A DNA stretch of 64,000 bases, taken from contig NC_086368.1 of NCBI RefSeq assembly GCF_036324505.1, positions 25,100,878 to 25,164,877 of the forward strand. The letters run 5' to 3'. Each line of letters starts with the position of its first letter. Position 1 is the first letter of the stretch. The DNA is from Eleginops maclovinus. Lineage: Eukaryota > Chordata > Actinopteri > Perciformes > Eleginopidae. Below, one piece after another: positions 48,101 to 58,185 of this stretch. The notes under the pieces were generated by a model that did not search any database, was not told where the DNA came from, and saw nothing but the letters and a program-made list of their open reading frames with translations. Both the position numbers and the translations under genes were made by a program.

Positions 48101-50432
48101 TCAGAAGGCTCCCAGCCCGCAGCGGAAACACCACCTCCCCTGCCTGTGAAACGTAAGTGTTAATGAAGTAAAATGTCATATTCTGCAGTATTGTGAAAAT
48201 GAGTGCTGTAAATATTATCTTCAAGAGACTAAATATTTTTCTTTGACAGCGGTGAGGAAGCAGGGTTTCCACAACCCCAACAGATTCAGCAGAGAACCAT
48301 GTACGTAAACAAAAACAGACGCCTTGCTTTCTTCGATGTGCTTTCTCTACACGTGTCACTGACTGTCCCCTGCTCCTTGTTCCAGTGTACCGAGTCATCA
48401 AAAACCAACCCCCTCCGGTCCTGTCCATCAACCTCGACCACAACCCCTTTAAGTGCAGCGCTCCCGGCTGCACAAAGTCATTCCGCAAGGCCAAGCTGCT
48501 GCACTACCACATGAAATATTACCACGGCGAGGAGCAGCCTCTGGAGGGGGAGCGCAGCCCCACCAGGAACATCCAGACCAGGGCCTCGGAGAAACAGGCG
48601 CCTCCTTTGGACGGCCTCAAGAGAAGGCGCACCATCAGTGCCTCTATGCGTGAGTCTCTCTCTAGTGTCACTTCTCTCCCACATGACGTGTAAGGACAAT
48701 TATTAATACAAATGTAGTGTGTGATTTTATGCGAGTACGATTTGTTAGCTGAATATCTCTGCAGCTTTTCAATAGTTCATTCAAAACATATGTACATGTA
48801 CATATTGCACTATATTGTGATTACCATAAAATGAATTGTGCCGCCCTAGTCCCTCATACGCTTTTAAAGCAAAGCTGCATTGTTAGTGAAGCATGTTAAT
48901 ATATCAGGGCTTTGAACTCAAGTTTGGCCTATCATTGGTTTTTACCCAGACTCTGTTGGGCCTGTCCCAGTCGCCCGTGGTGAGGTGAAGACTGCAGGCA
49001 GGCGCACATCGGCCCCGCCTGCAGTTGGCACCCAGATCCACCAGCAGAGGGCGCTGCTGAGGGAGAAGAGCAAGGAGAACCATCTGGACCGGAACGGATG
49101 CCAGCAGCTGGACAAGGACTCTGACAAGAGCGGCTTTGACATTGGTCAGTACCAGGCAGTACAAGGAGAATTACGGCATTGTGTATTTTACGTAGAGTCC
49201 CACCTGTTTCCCTTATCGCTGTAATTTAAATAACCTGCTTACTAACTCTCACCACTTATTGGTCCCCAGGGTCAGTGAAAGACAAACTGAAAGAAAAACA
49301 GAAACAGAAGGACTTCCTCCGCATTAAACTGAAGAAGAAGAAGAAGAAAAAGAAGGCCAAGTCTGGTAAGAAAGGGGGGGGGGGCTCCTTGCATTGCATC
49401 AGGCCTCTCTTCGTATATCTGCTGCTCTGCATGTGCATTCACTGTGACACTGTGTAAACGGCTAGCCTGCAAAGCATAAAGTCCTCCATTCACTCCTCTT
49501 GGTGTGGTGGCTGAGCCTCTGTGTGTGGGAGAAGTGTTACATCTGTCGCCGGCCTCCATCGCTCCATCAGGCCAATCGGAATGCTCCAACTCATTACCTA
49601 TGACATCACACTTGAGCTTGCATCGCCACAAAGGAACCGTATCAGGGCTGGTGCTGTGGCACTGATACTGACCAACACAAACCCATTTAGGTTCCTAGTT
49701 AGCATTCACATGTAGCTACGATATGTTTAGCATGCACACGTGTAGGTTCCCTTTCCTTCCACACAGGTTAGTTTTTACTATTAAAGCAGTGTTGCACCAA
49801 TTAACCTTTAAATTGCGTATTTCTGTTTGTCTTAATTGAACCTCCTTTCATAATTGCATAATCCAAACAATATAAATGATTTAACTGAATGGAAACAAGG
49901 ATCAAATGCAAACACTGTATGTTGGAAATTGAAATCTCCTCAAGGAGCAGGTAAAAGTACAGAGACACATTTTGTAAAAAGCATTTTTACAAAATGTTTT
50001 TTAGGGTTTTGTGCTCATTCATATTATTCAGGTCTGAAAAACAGTTTTTGTTTTCCTGGTACTTAAAGTAAAATAAAAAAATGTCAAGTCAAACATTTCC
50101 TCTGACTGTGACATGGGTGCGACCCCAATTATAAGGAAATCTTATCAAATGGATGGTCCCGGACAGTTCTTGAATCTATTATTTGTCCATGTTTGTTGTC
50201 CCGCAGTTTTTTTCCCTTCATGACATTTTGTTTTACGTCTGCCTCCCCCTCCCCTGTATGAACAGACTACACAGGTAGTGAGGAGAATATTGACATCTCA
50301 GTTTTGGGCCTTCCGTCCAAATTGAATTTGCCACTCAAATTCCCCCCCTCACACAATCACAAGCCTGAGGCCTACCCCAGCAGGCCTGGATACAGCTACT
50401 CACAGCAGATACATGTGGATGGTGGGTACCTC

Positions 50433-50470
<38 letters not shown>

Positions 50471-53400
50471 TGATTGTCTATCTGTGTGACTGTACATATC
50501 TTCCTCTCCTCTCCATTATTCTGTTCCCTCAGGATTCAATCCATCATGCTGTTCCAGTTTAACGTGCCTCTCATTTGGTTTTCATGTCCAAATGTGGCTC
50601 TTTACACGAAATGACCTAAAGAATAAAAGCACAATTCACCCCAAAAAAAAAAAAATATGCTCTTCATGAACATAGGTGAGTTTGATAAGAGTTACAGAGG
50701 GTTGTGGTGCTGCAAAAAAATACATTTAAAAACAGAAATGTCTCTTTTTAGAATTCCTGGCCTGGTTACTGAAGTGAATCCACACACACCTTTTTAAAAT
50801 TCAAATTCAGGAACTATTTTCTTTCTACCAAACTGCCAACTGTATCAATGCCAAAGAGGAAGCTTTCATCCACTCCAGACTAGAGTACACGAGTGGAAAG
50901 CAATAATGGTGCCGTCCCTGAGTGGATGCACACTTCCCTTTGTGCTGTGAAACTGTTGGCTGGTGTGTTTGGGTAGAGAGAAAGTACTTGCTATATATTA
51001 AACGGCCCAGAACAAGGTCTGTGGTTTAACGTGTGTAACCGGGTCACGCTTCTGGAAAGAGATATTTTGATTGTACATTCTTTTGCTTGATGCATACAAT
51101 ATTTGGCAACTCTCATCGAACCAGAGATCAATAAATAGCCCTACAGGTAAGAGGATGTATCTTAGACGTTGGTCAAGCTGTCCCTTTTTTAAAACTGGTT
51201 GCTATTTAATGAGATCATCACTTGGTGGATTGAATCCTGAGCTTTTATTTTGCTGCTTTTGCTTGCTTCATCGTGTTATTCATAAAAGTATGCTTTGATA
51301 ATCATTCCATGCAGCACTTATTGTAGAGCAAAGAATATTGGATAGCTAAATCAGAGAGTTAATGTGTCCAAGAGATCCAATAATGTTTGTCCCTGTTACT
51401 GTAGATGATGATAGCATGAGTGACTGGTCCACTGACAGCTGTGGGTGGAGCGACGAGGACTTCGGGGGGGATTTGGACGTCACCACGCCTCCCCTGAGTG
51501 TCGACTCTGGTGCCGTGGACACAAACGACCAGGAGCTAGTGCGGTGCATCTGTGAGGTCGAGGAAGAGAATGACTTCATGATTCAGGTGAGATGGGTGTT
51601 TTTGCTCACTACTTGCAGTGTGTTGCTTTCTTGTGTTAGCAGTAATAAAACAAGCTTGTCCTCCCTCAGTGTGAAGACTGTTTGTGCTGGCAGCATGGCA
51701 CCTGCATGGGCCTGCTGGAAGACAATGTTCCCGACCGCTACACCTGCTACATCTGCAGAGACCCACCAGGTGAGGGAAACATCAATCACCACCTTCAGCT
51801 ATAAACTACAAGCTGGCAGCATCTAAAGTCATTGACATCAAATAATGCTCTGCTATTCTGGCAGAGAGCCCTGCAGACTTCCTGTTTCATTTGAGAAACT
51901 ATTATCTGCCATCTAGTGGAGAGTAACACAAATTACAATGTGTAGAATTATCAGTGGACGGATGTTTTTGATGGAAAAATATATCTTAATACTACCATAT
52001 GCTTTTGACCTTGTGATTCGGAAGTTAGTTACCCAAGTATTGCTTGATTCATCACTGAATATTAACAATCTCTGAAATAATGTAATACTTTTACACCTAT
52101 CTTTACAGAGATTTAAATGTTGTCATGCATTTAAACCTGCTAGAAATGAACGGTGTTGAACTACTGGTAGTTGTGTAGCAAGCGCGAGACAAGGCAAGTT
52201 AATTAATATAGTACCTTACACCACACGGCAATTGAAAGGGCTTTACAAAGAAAAAATAAAAGACATTAAGAAACAAATGCAGCAGAAACACATTATAAAA
52301 GGGGATTTAAAAACAGGCATTAAAAAGCAAAGATAATAAAATAAACACAACAGGTATAAAACTAGGGATGCACCGGATCCTGATTTTTAAGATCCTGCCG
52401 GATACCGGATCCACTGCTTAAGATACTGCCGGAACCGGATCCTACTCGGATCATCAGCTAGTACATTATAATGCAGTGAAAACCACTTTACAGTTCATTA
52501 CTTCATTTCCTTTCCTTAACAGATGAAACATACGCAATAACTTCTAACATTATCTATTTTATTTCAATAGTTACTTGGAACACACCGCTGAAATGTGCAG
52601 CTTAACGTCATTTGTGTACAGGCTTATTGTTCAACTTCTGTTCAATAGTGGTCTGAGTACCACTCTGTGACTGTGCTGCTGTGGTACCTGTAGCCTCACT
52701 GACGTTAGACTCGGCCTTGCACAACTCATACTCCGTTGGATGCTTTGCACGGAGATGTTTAAACAGCGGAGATGTTGAGTAGTGTCTAGTGTCTTTACCT
52801 CCACGAGCCAAATTTGTACTGCAAAGCTTGCATATCGCGCGACTTGAATCTCCCTCTTTCAGTTCAAAGTACTGCCATACAGCACTTTTTCGGCTCAATG
52901 CATCCATTTCCGCTGACGACTGCTAGCACAATGGAGGTTATCTTCTTTAAACATTTAACGACGTAATCACGTTGTGCGTACGTGCTGTAGGATCCGGTCC
53001 GGTTGGGGCACCGGGTCCGGCAGTAACCGGACCTCGTCAAAAACGCCACTATCCGGCAAAACCGGACCCCGGATCCTGGATCCGGTGCATCCCTATATAA
53101 AACACACTGCAGTGTGACATATGAACAGCTCAATCAAAAGCGGCGGCAAAAAGATACGTTTTTAATCTGGATTTAAAAATAGTAAGAGTTGTAGCCGACC
53201 TGCAGGATTCCGTACTCCAGAATATGCTCCCAGGTTTAGAAAGAGATGATAGAAAAAGGAGTAAAGCCATTGATTAACCTTCAGGTTATCCCTGAACATG
53301 TCTGTACATTTGTAGGTATTGTCCCCTGGTCTTAACTCTGGCCTACATGTCCAAAACAATACAGTGTCCACAGTAAATGTGTAAATGAGAGGCAGCAGGG

Positions 53401-55616
53401 AAAATACAGTAATCCAAAAAATGTCATACATTAAGTCATTTAGTCACTTCTGAACACGTTGCTACATTTGATTTAATTTCATTGCACTTTGTTATAATTT
53501 CCAGGTCAGAGGCAGAGTCTGCGCTACTGGTATGATCGCGAGTGGTTGATCAACGGTCACATGTACGGCTTGTCCTTCCTGGAGGAGAACTACTCGCACC
53601 AAAATGCCAAGAAGATCACCACCACCCACCAGCTGCTGGGGGACGTGCATCACGTGGTGGAGGTCCTCAACGGTCTGCAGATCAAGATGAGCGTCCTACA
53701 GTGAGTACAAAGGGATTATATGAAGAGAGACTTATCTACTGAAGTCAATGAAAGAAAATTGCAGTCCAAATCATCCCGTTTCAATTAAATATTTATCATT
53801 TTATGTGATGGTAGTCTTATCTGTCCTTTGGCCCTTCAGGAGCAATACTCACCCAGACTTGCAGCTGTGGCGGCAGCCCTGGAAACATCTGGAGAGGTCG
53901 TGGACCGCCTCCGACTCGTGCCGCAGCAGCGACGCAGCTCCCTCTCCGGCGACTCCCGATGAGGACATGAGCCGAGGGGAGATTTTAATGTCCAACGCTC
54001 TGGAGAAGCTGAGCCGGGCCGCTACAGCCGCCACCACCTCCTCGTCCTCCTTCCCCTTCCCCTCCTTCCAGGACTCGTACATTATCAGTGAACATTGCTA
54101 CCAGAAACCGCGGGCGTATTACCCAGCGGTGGAGCAGAGGCTGGTGGTGGAAACCCGACAGGGCTCAGAGCTGGAGGACAGCATGAGGAGCACAGAGGAG
54201 TTGCTGGAGCGGGAGCAGCGCTACGGAAGCCTGCTGGAGACAGACAAGCCCAAACTCACAGGCACCAGTATCAAGGTTAGACCTCAATACACTGAAAGTA
54301 AAACTTCCAATAAAACAACATTGAATGCATTGACCTGGCAGGAAGCTTTAGTGTCTTGTCTGATGATTCTCCTGATTATCTCCAGGCTTCTCTGGGTTGC
54401 TCTTGGTCCCAGGCTGAGACGAGGGAGGAGGGAGGGAGAGATCCCGGCGAGGCTGCAGATAACAGCAGGCAGCACCAGCAGAGGCAGATCAACCTGCTGG
54501 ACCACATAGACGCAGTGCAGGACGAGGTCTCACACAGGATGGACTTCATAGAGAGAGAGCTGGATGGTAAGACCCTGCTCGCTAACTTTGTCTCTTTACA
54601 GGGGAAGAAAAACATTTAGCAGTTGTGCTTATATCAAAGATCCACCAGTCTGTTAAGATTAGCAGCCAACTGTTTTATGTAGGTTACACAAAGTTTCAAG
54701 CGCTCCAACACATTGTGCGCGATAGGAGGAGGGGTCATCTTTTTGTAGATTGAAGCATTTAAGCATGTCACAATAGAGGCACAAAATACAAATATGAACC
54801 TGAAAAAGAGCCGAAGATGAACCATTTTAATTTCTCACGGGTCACACACCATAAGCTAGCAGTTAATGGATAATAATGTAGATGTCAAGATGTGCCACTT
54901 AAGATCGTAATAATGTTAGCCTATCACCAATTAAGACTGTAAATACTGACATACATTAATACAGTTTATAAGGAAGCCATCTATTCTTAGCGGAGTCTTA
55001 CTTTGATGTATTTCCTCCCTCAGCTAGTGGCAGTAAAACCTGGCTGCAAAGTGAAATGTTATTATTCCTACATTACACCTTTGCACTTCAAAAATCATGA
55101 TTTAAAAAGGTTCCTAATTCAAATGGAAACTGTGAACTGGGTCAAGGACAGAATGTAAGTGCTACTCAGTATTGAGCACTTAATGTAAACACATTTGCAT
55201 TTGATAGTGCATGAAATTATGCAAATCAGCCCAGAGATTGTCATGCACAAAGGGTTGTTAGGATTGTATAACACCTGGGTTGGCCTGTGTGTTCTTTTCT
55301 GGAAGGGTTTTATTGACACAAAACACACGGAAACCGTTCCTGTTGAGTTCATCTTTGACACAGAAAAAAACACGAGGTTGACTAAACTCAACTAACAAGG
55401 ACATTAGACAAAGGACTAAGACTGAATGAACGCTCAATCCAATGATGTGTAAACCCTGTTCTCTCCTCCTCAGTGCTGGAGAGCTGGCTGGACTACACCG
55501 GGGAGTTGGAGCCTCCTGAACCTCTGGCCCGCCTGCCTCAGCTGAAGCACCGCATGAAGCGACTGCTCACACAGCTGGGGAAGGTGCAGCAGATCGCCCT
55601 GTACAGCTCCACATGA
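45130..55616 (+). CDS. phf20: phf20: Tudor-Tudor-C2H2-PHD chromatin reader, complete
   Basis: Coding exons are 45130-45212, 46253-46424, 46737-46821, 47424-47500, 47600-48152, 48250-48300, 48386-48649, 48950-49144, 49270-49365, 50266-50421, 51405-51586, 51670-51769, 53505-53700, 53840-54275, 54386-54566 and 55474-55616 (TGA). All phases chain, giving 989 residues against about 1012 in human. The N-terminus [18 protein letters not shown] and the second-Tudor [13 protein letters not shown] favour PHF20 over PHF20L1. Domains: Tudor 1 about 12-70; Tudor 2 about 86-140; a basic AT-hook-like [10 protein letters not shown] and an acidic low-complexity stretch; a C2H2 finger with C364, C369, H382, H387; a lysine run; a PHD finger with C625, C627, C639, C642, H647, C650, C664, C667; and a helical C-terminus ending [13 protein letters not shown]. 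Family knowledge: PHF20 belongs to the MOF-NSL histone acetyltransferase complex, reads methyl-lysine and stabilises p53. All metal ligands are intact. Confidence 0.96.
45213..46252. other. phf20 intron after the first coding exon
   Basis: AT-rich; no transposon or RNA gene recognised. ORFs at 45657-46057 show no domain or splice logic. Confidence 0.5.
46998..47200. repeat. MITE-like fragment in a phf20 intron
   Basis: The ordered strings GAGGCCCTACTAT, CCTGTAGTGTGTTATGT, GCTTTTTGAACATTAAAGCATG and TAATAGAGGCACAA match parts of a repeat seen again at 35037-35100 and 54690-54815. The copy includes a nine-G run. Ends are eroded, so family and orientation are tentative. Confidence 0.45.
49329..49358 (+). 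repeat. (AAG)n coding repeat giving a lysine run in phf20
   Basis: AAG repeats encode a run of eight lysines ([11 protein letters not shown]), which probably adds to the nuclear localisation or nucleic-acid contact already seen as a lysine tract in mammalian PHF20. Confidence 0.8.
49366..50265. other. phf20 intron 9
   Basis: No supported feature beyond splice signals; a G-run follows the donor (49374-49383). Confidence 0.5.
50438..50469. repeat. (TG)n microsatellite in phf20 intron 10
   Basis: A TG array of about 32 bp starts about 16 bp after the splice donor at 50422. Confidence 0.9.
50470..51404. other. phf20 intron 10, remainder
   Basis: No exon, RNA gene or transposon border was recognised; one A-run lies near 50642-50654. 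Confidence 0.5.
52363..53095 (-). mobile_element. Deleted hAT transposon carrying only a BED-finger ORF
   Basis: Both ends carry the 18-bp inverted repeat TAGGGATGCACCGGATCC and are flanked by a perfect 8-bp duplication TATAAAAC (52355-52362 and 53096-53103). Multiple CCGGATCC/GGATCCGG/CCGGAACC motifs fill the subterminal regions, probably as transposase-binding sites. The element is 733 bp and has lost the catalytic part. Its minus strand still encodes the N-terminal BED finger. It would depend on a full-length relative elsewhere in the genome to move. Confidence 0.93.
52608..52907 (-). CDS. BED-type zinc finger ORF, remnant of a hAT transposase
   Basis: The 99-residue ORF starts [16 protein letters not shown] and shows the BED layout: aromatic W-x-YF, then CKLC (C-x2-C), then [10 protein letters not shown] (H-x4-H). 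A polar tail follows and stops before any RNase H-like catalytic segment, so the product, if made, could bind DNA but not transpose. Family knowledge: full-length relatives are Ac/ZBED-type hAT transposases. It is antisense to phf20. I see no promoter that would certainly express it, so treat it as a pseudogene-like remnant unless transcripts are found. Confidence 0.75.
   Translation of the reverse strand: MDALSRKSAVWQYFELKEGDSSRAICKLCSTNLARGGKDTRHYSTSPLFKHLRAKHPTEYELCKAESNVSEATGTTAAQSQSGTQTTIEQKLNNKPVHK
54600..54815. repeat. MITE-like fragment in the last phf20 intron
   Basis: The stretch GCATGTCACAATAGAGGCACAAAATACAAATATGAACCTGAAAA resembles 47150-47200 and a widespread teleost non-autonomous repeat containing ATGAACCTGAAAATGAGC. 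Borders cannot be fixed. Confidence 0.45.
54816..55473. other. phf20 last intron, remainder
   Basis: AT-rich; nothing recognisable other than the final acceptor at 55473. Confidence 0.5.
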
Positions 55617-56805
55617 GGGCGCCAGAGAACAGCCGTCCCCCACACGGCACGCCGCAGCAGGTGCAGCCGAGGAAGCTCACCAGGCGCAAAGACAACGATA
55701 TTAATGCAACGGCAAGATTGTTCAGCACTCTCTCCGACCTGACTCCTACTGCCGTTTCTCCTTCTTAAAAGGTATCTGTGTGGTGGAATCCGATGCTGCA
55801 GCCAGTCAGTGTCATATATTAATATTTATATGAACGTATATGGATTGTCAGCAACATAAATCAGGATTAAACACAAAAAGTAACCTCGTAAATGCAGGAG
55901 AAAAACCCTTAGGACCAGATTACACTTCTATGGTTCCCATGCAGCTCTAAACCTTATGAATGCCTTTTGTCTGAGCTACTGCTAAAGGTTGCCCTGTCTC
56001 TTAGTACACAGCGCTTTACATGCAGAAGCTTTATTTTCAAAAGTGCAATCGAGTTCCTGAACTAACTCGGCCTCTTTGCAATAGTTTTTTGAACACGTTT
56101 TCAGATTTTTTTTTTGCTTCAACAACGTCCCAAAGCTCCGCTCCGGTCACCTGGCATTAAAAGTGTTTTGCTTTAAAGGTGGACAGTAACTTGAAGACAT
56201 CCAGTGTGTAAGAACACTGTACAAGCAGCCTCTACAAATAATGTGTTCTGTTTCAAGGGTTTGATTTATATCTACACTGTGAAGTTATTTTTGTCTGGAA
56301 TCAAAGGCATCCTATTTTCTGTTTTAGAGACGTATAACAGGTGTGGTTTCTGTTCTGTCTTAATCTGTAATGGTTCTCTTCTAACAGTCCTCATCGTTGT
56401 ACCTGGTTTTTCAGTTTTAATCTTTGTGTTTGTCAGTATCCTTTACTCCAATTTACTATTTGCATTGTGTTTGCTGTAGCACTTGAACCTTGATTCACTG
56501 AAAACTGTAATGTGGATTTGTCTTTTCTTAACTTAGCATCTTGTGCTTTTTTTCAGTGACAAATAATACCTGGAAGACCTGTAAATGTATCTTTCTTTTC
56601 CATCTGTTTTATTTACAGTATTTGGCTGGTTTGTAAATATGTTATTCAAAAATTGTGCTTTTCTTTATTGGAAACGTTCTCCGGAATTCATATATTGTAT
56701 GCTACTGTACTGTAAGTGTCTGGCTTAGAAGCAGGGACATGTCAAAAACAATGCAAACCAATTTGCTGGTACATAAATAAACTATTGTTATTAATCACTA
56801 CGGGC
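55617..56805 (+). other. phf20: phf20 3' UTR
   Basis: About 1.2 kb of AT-rich sequence follows the TGA, with an AATAAA at 56776-56781 as the best polyadenylation signal. The ORF at 56204-56479 lies within it and is hydrophobic by chance. Confidence 0.6.
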
Positions 56806-57488
56806 ATATTCTTGGCTATTTTTCTCATTGTTCCTCTGCCTTGCTTTGGATTTAAATAGTGTTCCTTTTCCATCCTATTTATAACACCACCAGGGAAGTC
56901 AAAGGTTGCGTCATTCAGTTTGACGCAACATGTTTTCTTCGTAGCTGATTTGTGCTCTTACACAATCAGATTGAAATTGAGGGCAGCATTACTTTGAAGG
57001 CCTATGCTTGAGATTCTTCAGAACTAGAGGAAACCCTGCTGAGGGGCCATTGAGCAGGGCATTCAACCATTACAACAGAGCTGCTTTTGACCTGAAAACA
57101 GTGCTGTGAAGCTGCAGCTTTGGATAACTGTATTAACAGGGCTTTTCTGGGGTGGAAAAACATCACAAAAATAAATTGTGTTTACTTTGATGTAATGTTT
57201 TTTATTACATAGCCGATTTGTGCAGTTACATAATCAGATTGAAAATAGAAAATTGATGGGAATTGTAATCGCTTAATCTCCCAAATTTAAGCCCACATCA
57301 TGTGGTGATGGATGGGTCAGGGAAAATGACAACAAGCCTGGGATGAACTTGTACAGTGCCAAGTCAACATGTCGTGATTTTGAGGATGTTGGACTTGTAC
57401 CAAAAATGGACTATGTTGAAAAAACACAAAAACCCCTGATATCAAAATAAACTAAAACAATTATATCACACTATCAAAAGTAGTTAAA
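56806..57488. other. Intergenic spacer downstream of phf20
   Basis: No gene seen. Two related short stretches (near 56938-56984 and 57195-57245, sharing GTAGCTGATTTGTGC / ATAGCCGATTTGTGC and CA..ATCAGATTGAAA) form an imperfect direct repeat about 255 bp apart. Confidence 0.5.
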
Positions 57489-57740
57489 GTAGGAGTCAGA
57501 ATACTTTATTTATGCTGGGGAAATATGACAGTTACTCTATTTTAGAATAGAAATAAATCTATCAAAAAATAGAACATTTATATAAAAATAAGTTTGTTCA
57601 AAAAAATCATAAGTGTGTGTGCAGTTTATCAAGGTTCAATGACCAATTAAATAACATTTAATTAATAAAAACACGTAAATAAACATAAAAAGGCCCAATA
57701 AAACAGTGCACATTGTACTACTGACATTTATATTACAATA
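57489..57740 (-). repeat. Probable retroposon tail, minus orientation
   Basis: AGTCAGAATACTTTATTTATGCTGGGGAAATATGACAGTTACTC, followed by A-rich sequence, matches the reverse complement of the 3' ends of common teleost LINE/SINE copies (usually ...CAGAATACTTTATTGATCC). It is degenerate and non-coding. Confidence 0.45.
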
Positions 57741-57949
57741 TCTACAAAATAGTGTATTACTGTTAACAACATATTAATGCTGAATTGCACAGCTTAAAGG
57801 GTTTTTGGCTACTAATGGTATCAAGAACAAAGTGTAATATAAAATCGTGAGGGAAGTTTTTTTTAAACATTTATCCACCGTACGTTGAAATCAGAAGTCT
57901 GGTCTCCATTATCTGTTCCAGAGTGAGACCTCCTGTCTGCTGGTCCTGT

Positions 57950-58185
57950 CTGTGGTGAGCGCCTCCTCCTCCCGTCCTCATGATTGGTTCCTCCGCTGTC
58001 TGCGACGCAGCGTGTAGTTCCGCCCCAGAATCACATCGAAATACTAGAGACAGAAGAAGAAGAAGCGGCAGGCAGGAGCAACGTCTTCCGAATATACCTA
58101 AATATACACATTATCGTTGATATTAAACAACGTACGCGGAGAGGAATTAACTGAAACCAACCGGACCGCTTATTTTACCGACGAG
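57950..58185 (+). promoter_or_regulatory. CpG-rich promoter and non-coding first exon of the next gene
   Basis: CpG density rises sharply from about 57,960 to 58,530. An inverted CCAAT box (ATTGG, 57983-57987) and a GC box CCGCCCC (58020-58026) precede a purine-rich stretch and a strong donor GAGGTAAGT with the cut after 58185. There is no upstream acceptor and no long ORF, as expected of a 5' UTR exon. The gene body would lie to the right; none of its coding exons is recognisable before 64,000. From human synteny near PHF20, EPB41L1 is one candidate, but the sequence does not show this. Confidence 0.45.

Larger units (their letters stand above)
52198..53290 (+). repeat. Retroposon copy split by a hAT insertion
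   Basis: The left part 52198-52362 (TTAATTAATATAGTACC, GGCAATTGAAAGGGC, AGAAACACATTATAAAA) and the right part 53096-53290 (ATGAACAGCTCAATCAAAAG, CGGCGGCAAAAAG, CTGGATTTAAAAATAG) are colinear with the copy at 25058-25480. The hAT element at 52363-53095 therefore inserted into an older retroposon, which is itself in the phf20 intron between 51769 and 53505. Confidence 0.7.

Noticed and set aside
45130..55616. Assignment of the third gene as phf20l1
   Set aside because: The first Tudor region and the C-terminus ([25 protein letters not shown]) fit PHF20 better than PHF20L1 as I remember them.
57978..58043. Minus-strand terminal exon: a strong TTCTTCTGTCTCTAG acceptor followed by a 21-codon frame (YFDVILGRNYTLRRRQ...) and a stop
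   Set aside because: It looks good by splice rules and a minus-strand polyadenylation-like signal exists near 57,505, but I recognise no protein with this end, found no partner exon to the right, and the region has the CpG profile of a promoter. Minus-strand transcripts ending here would revive it.
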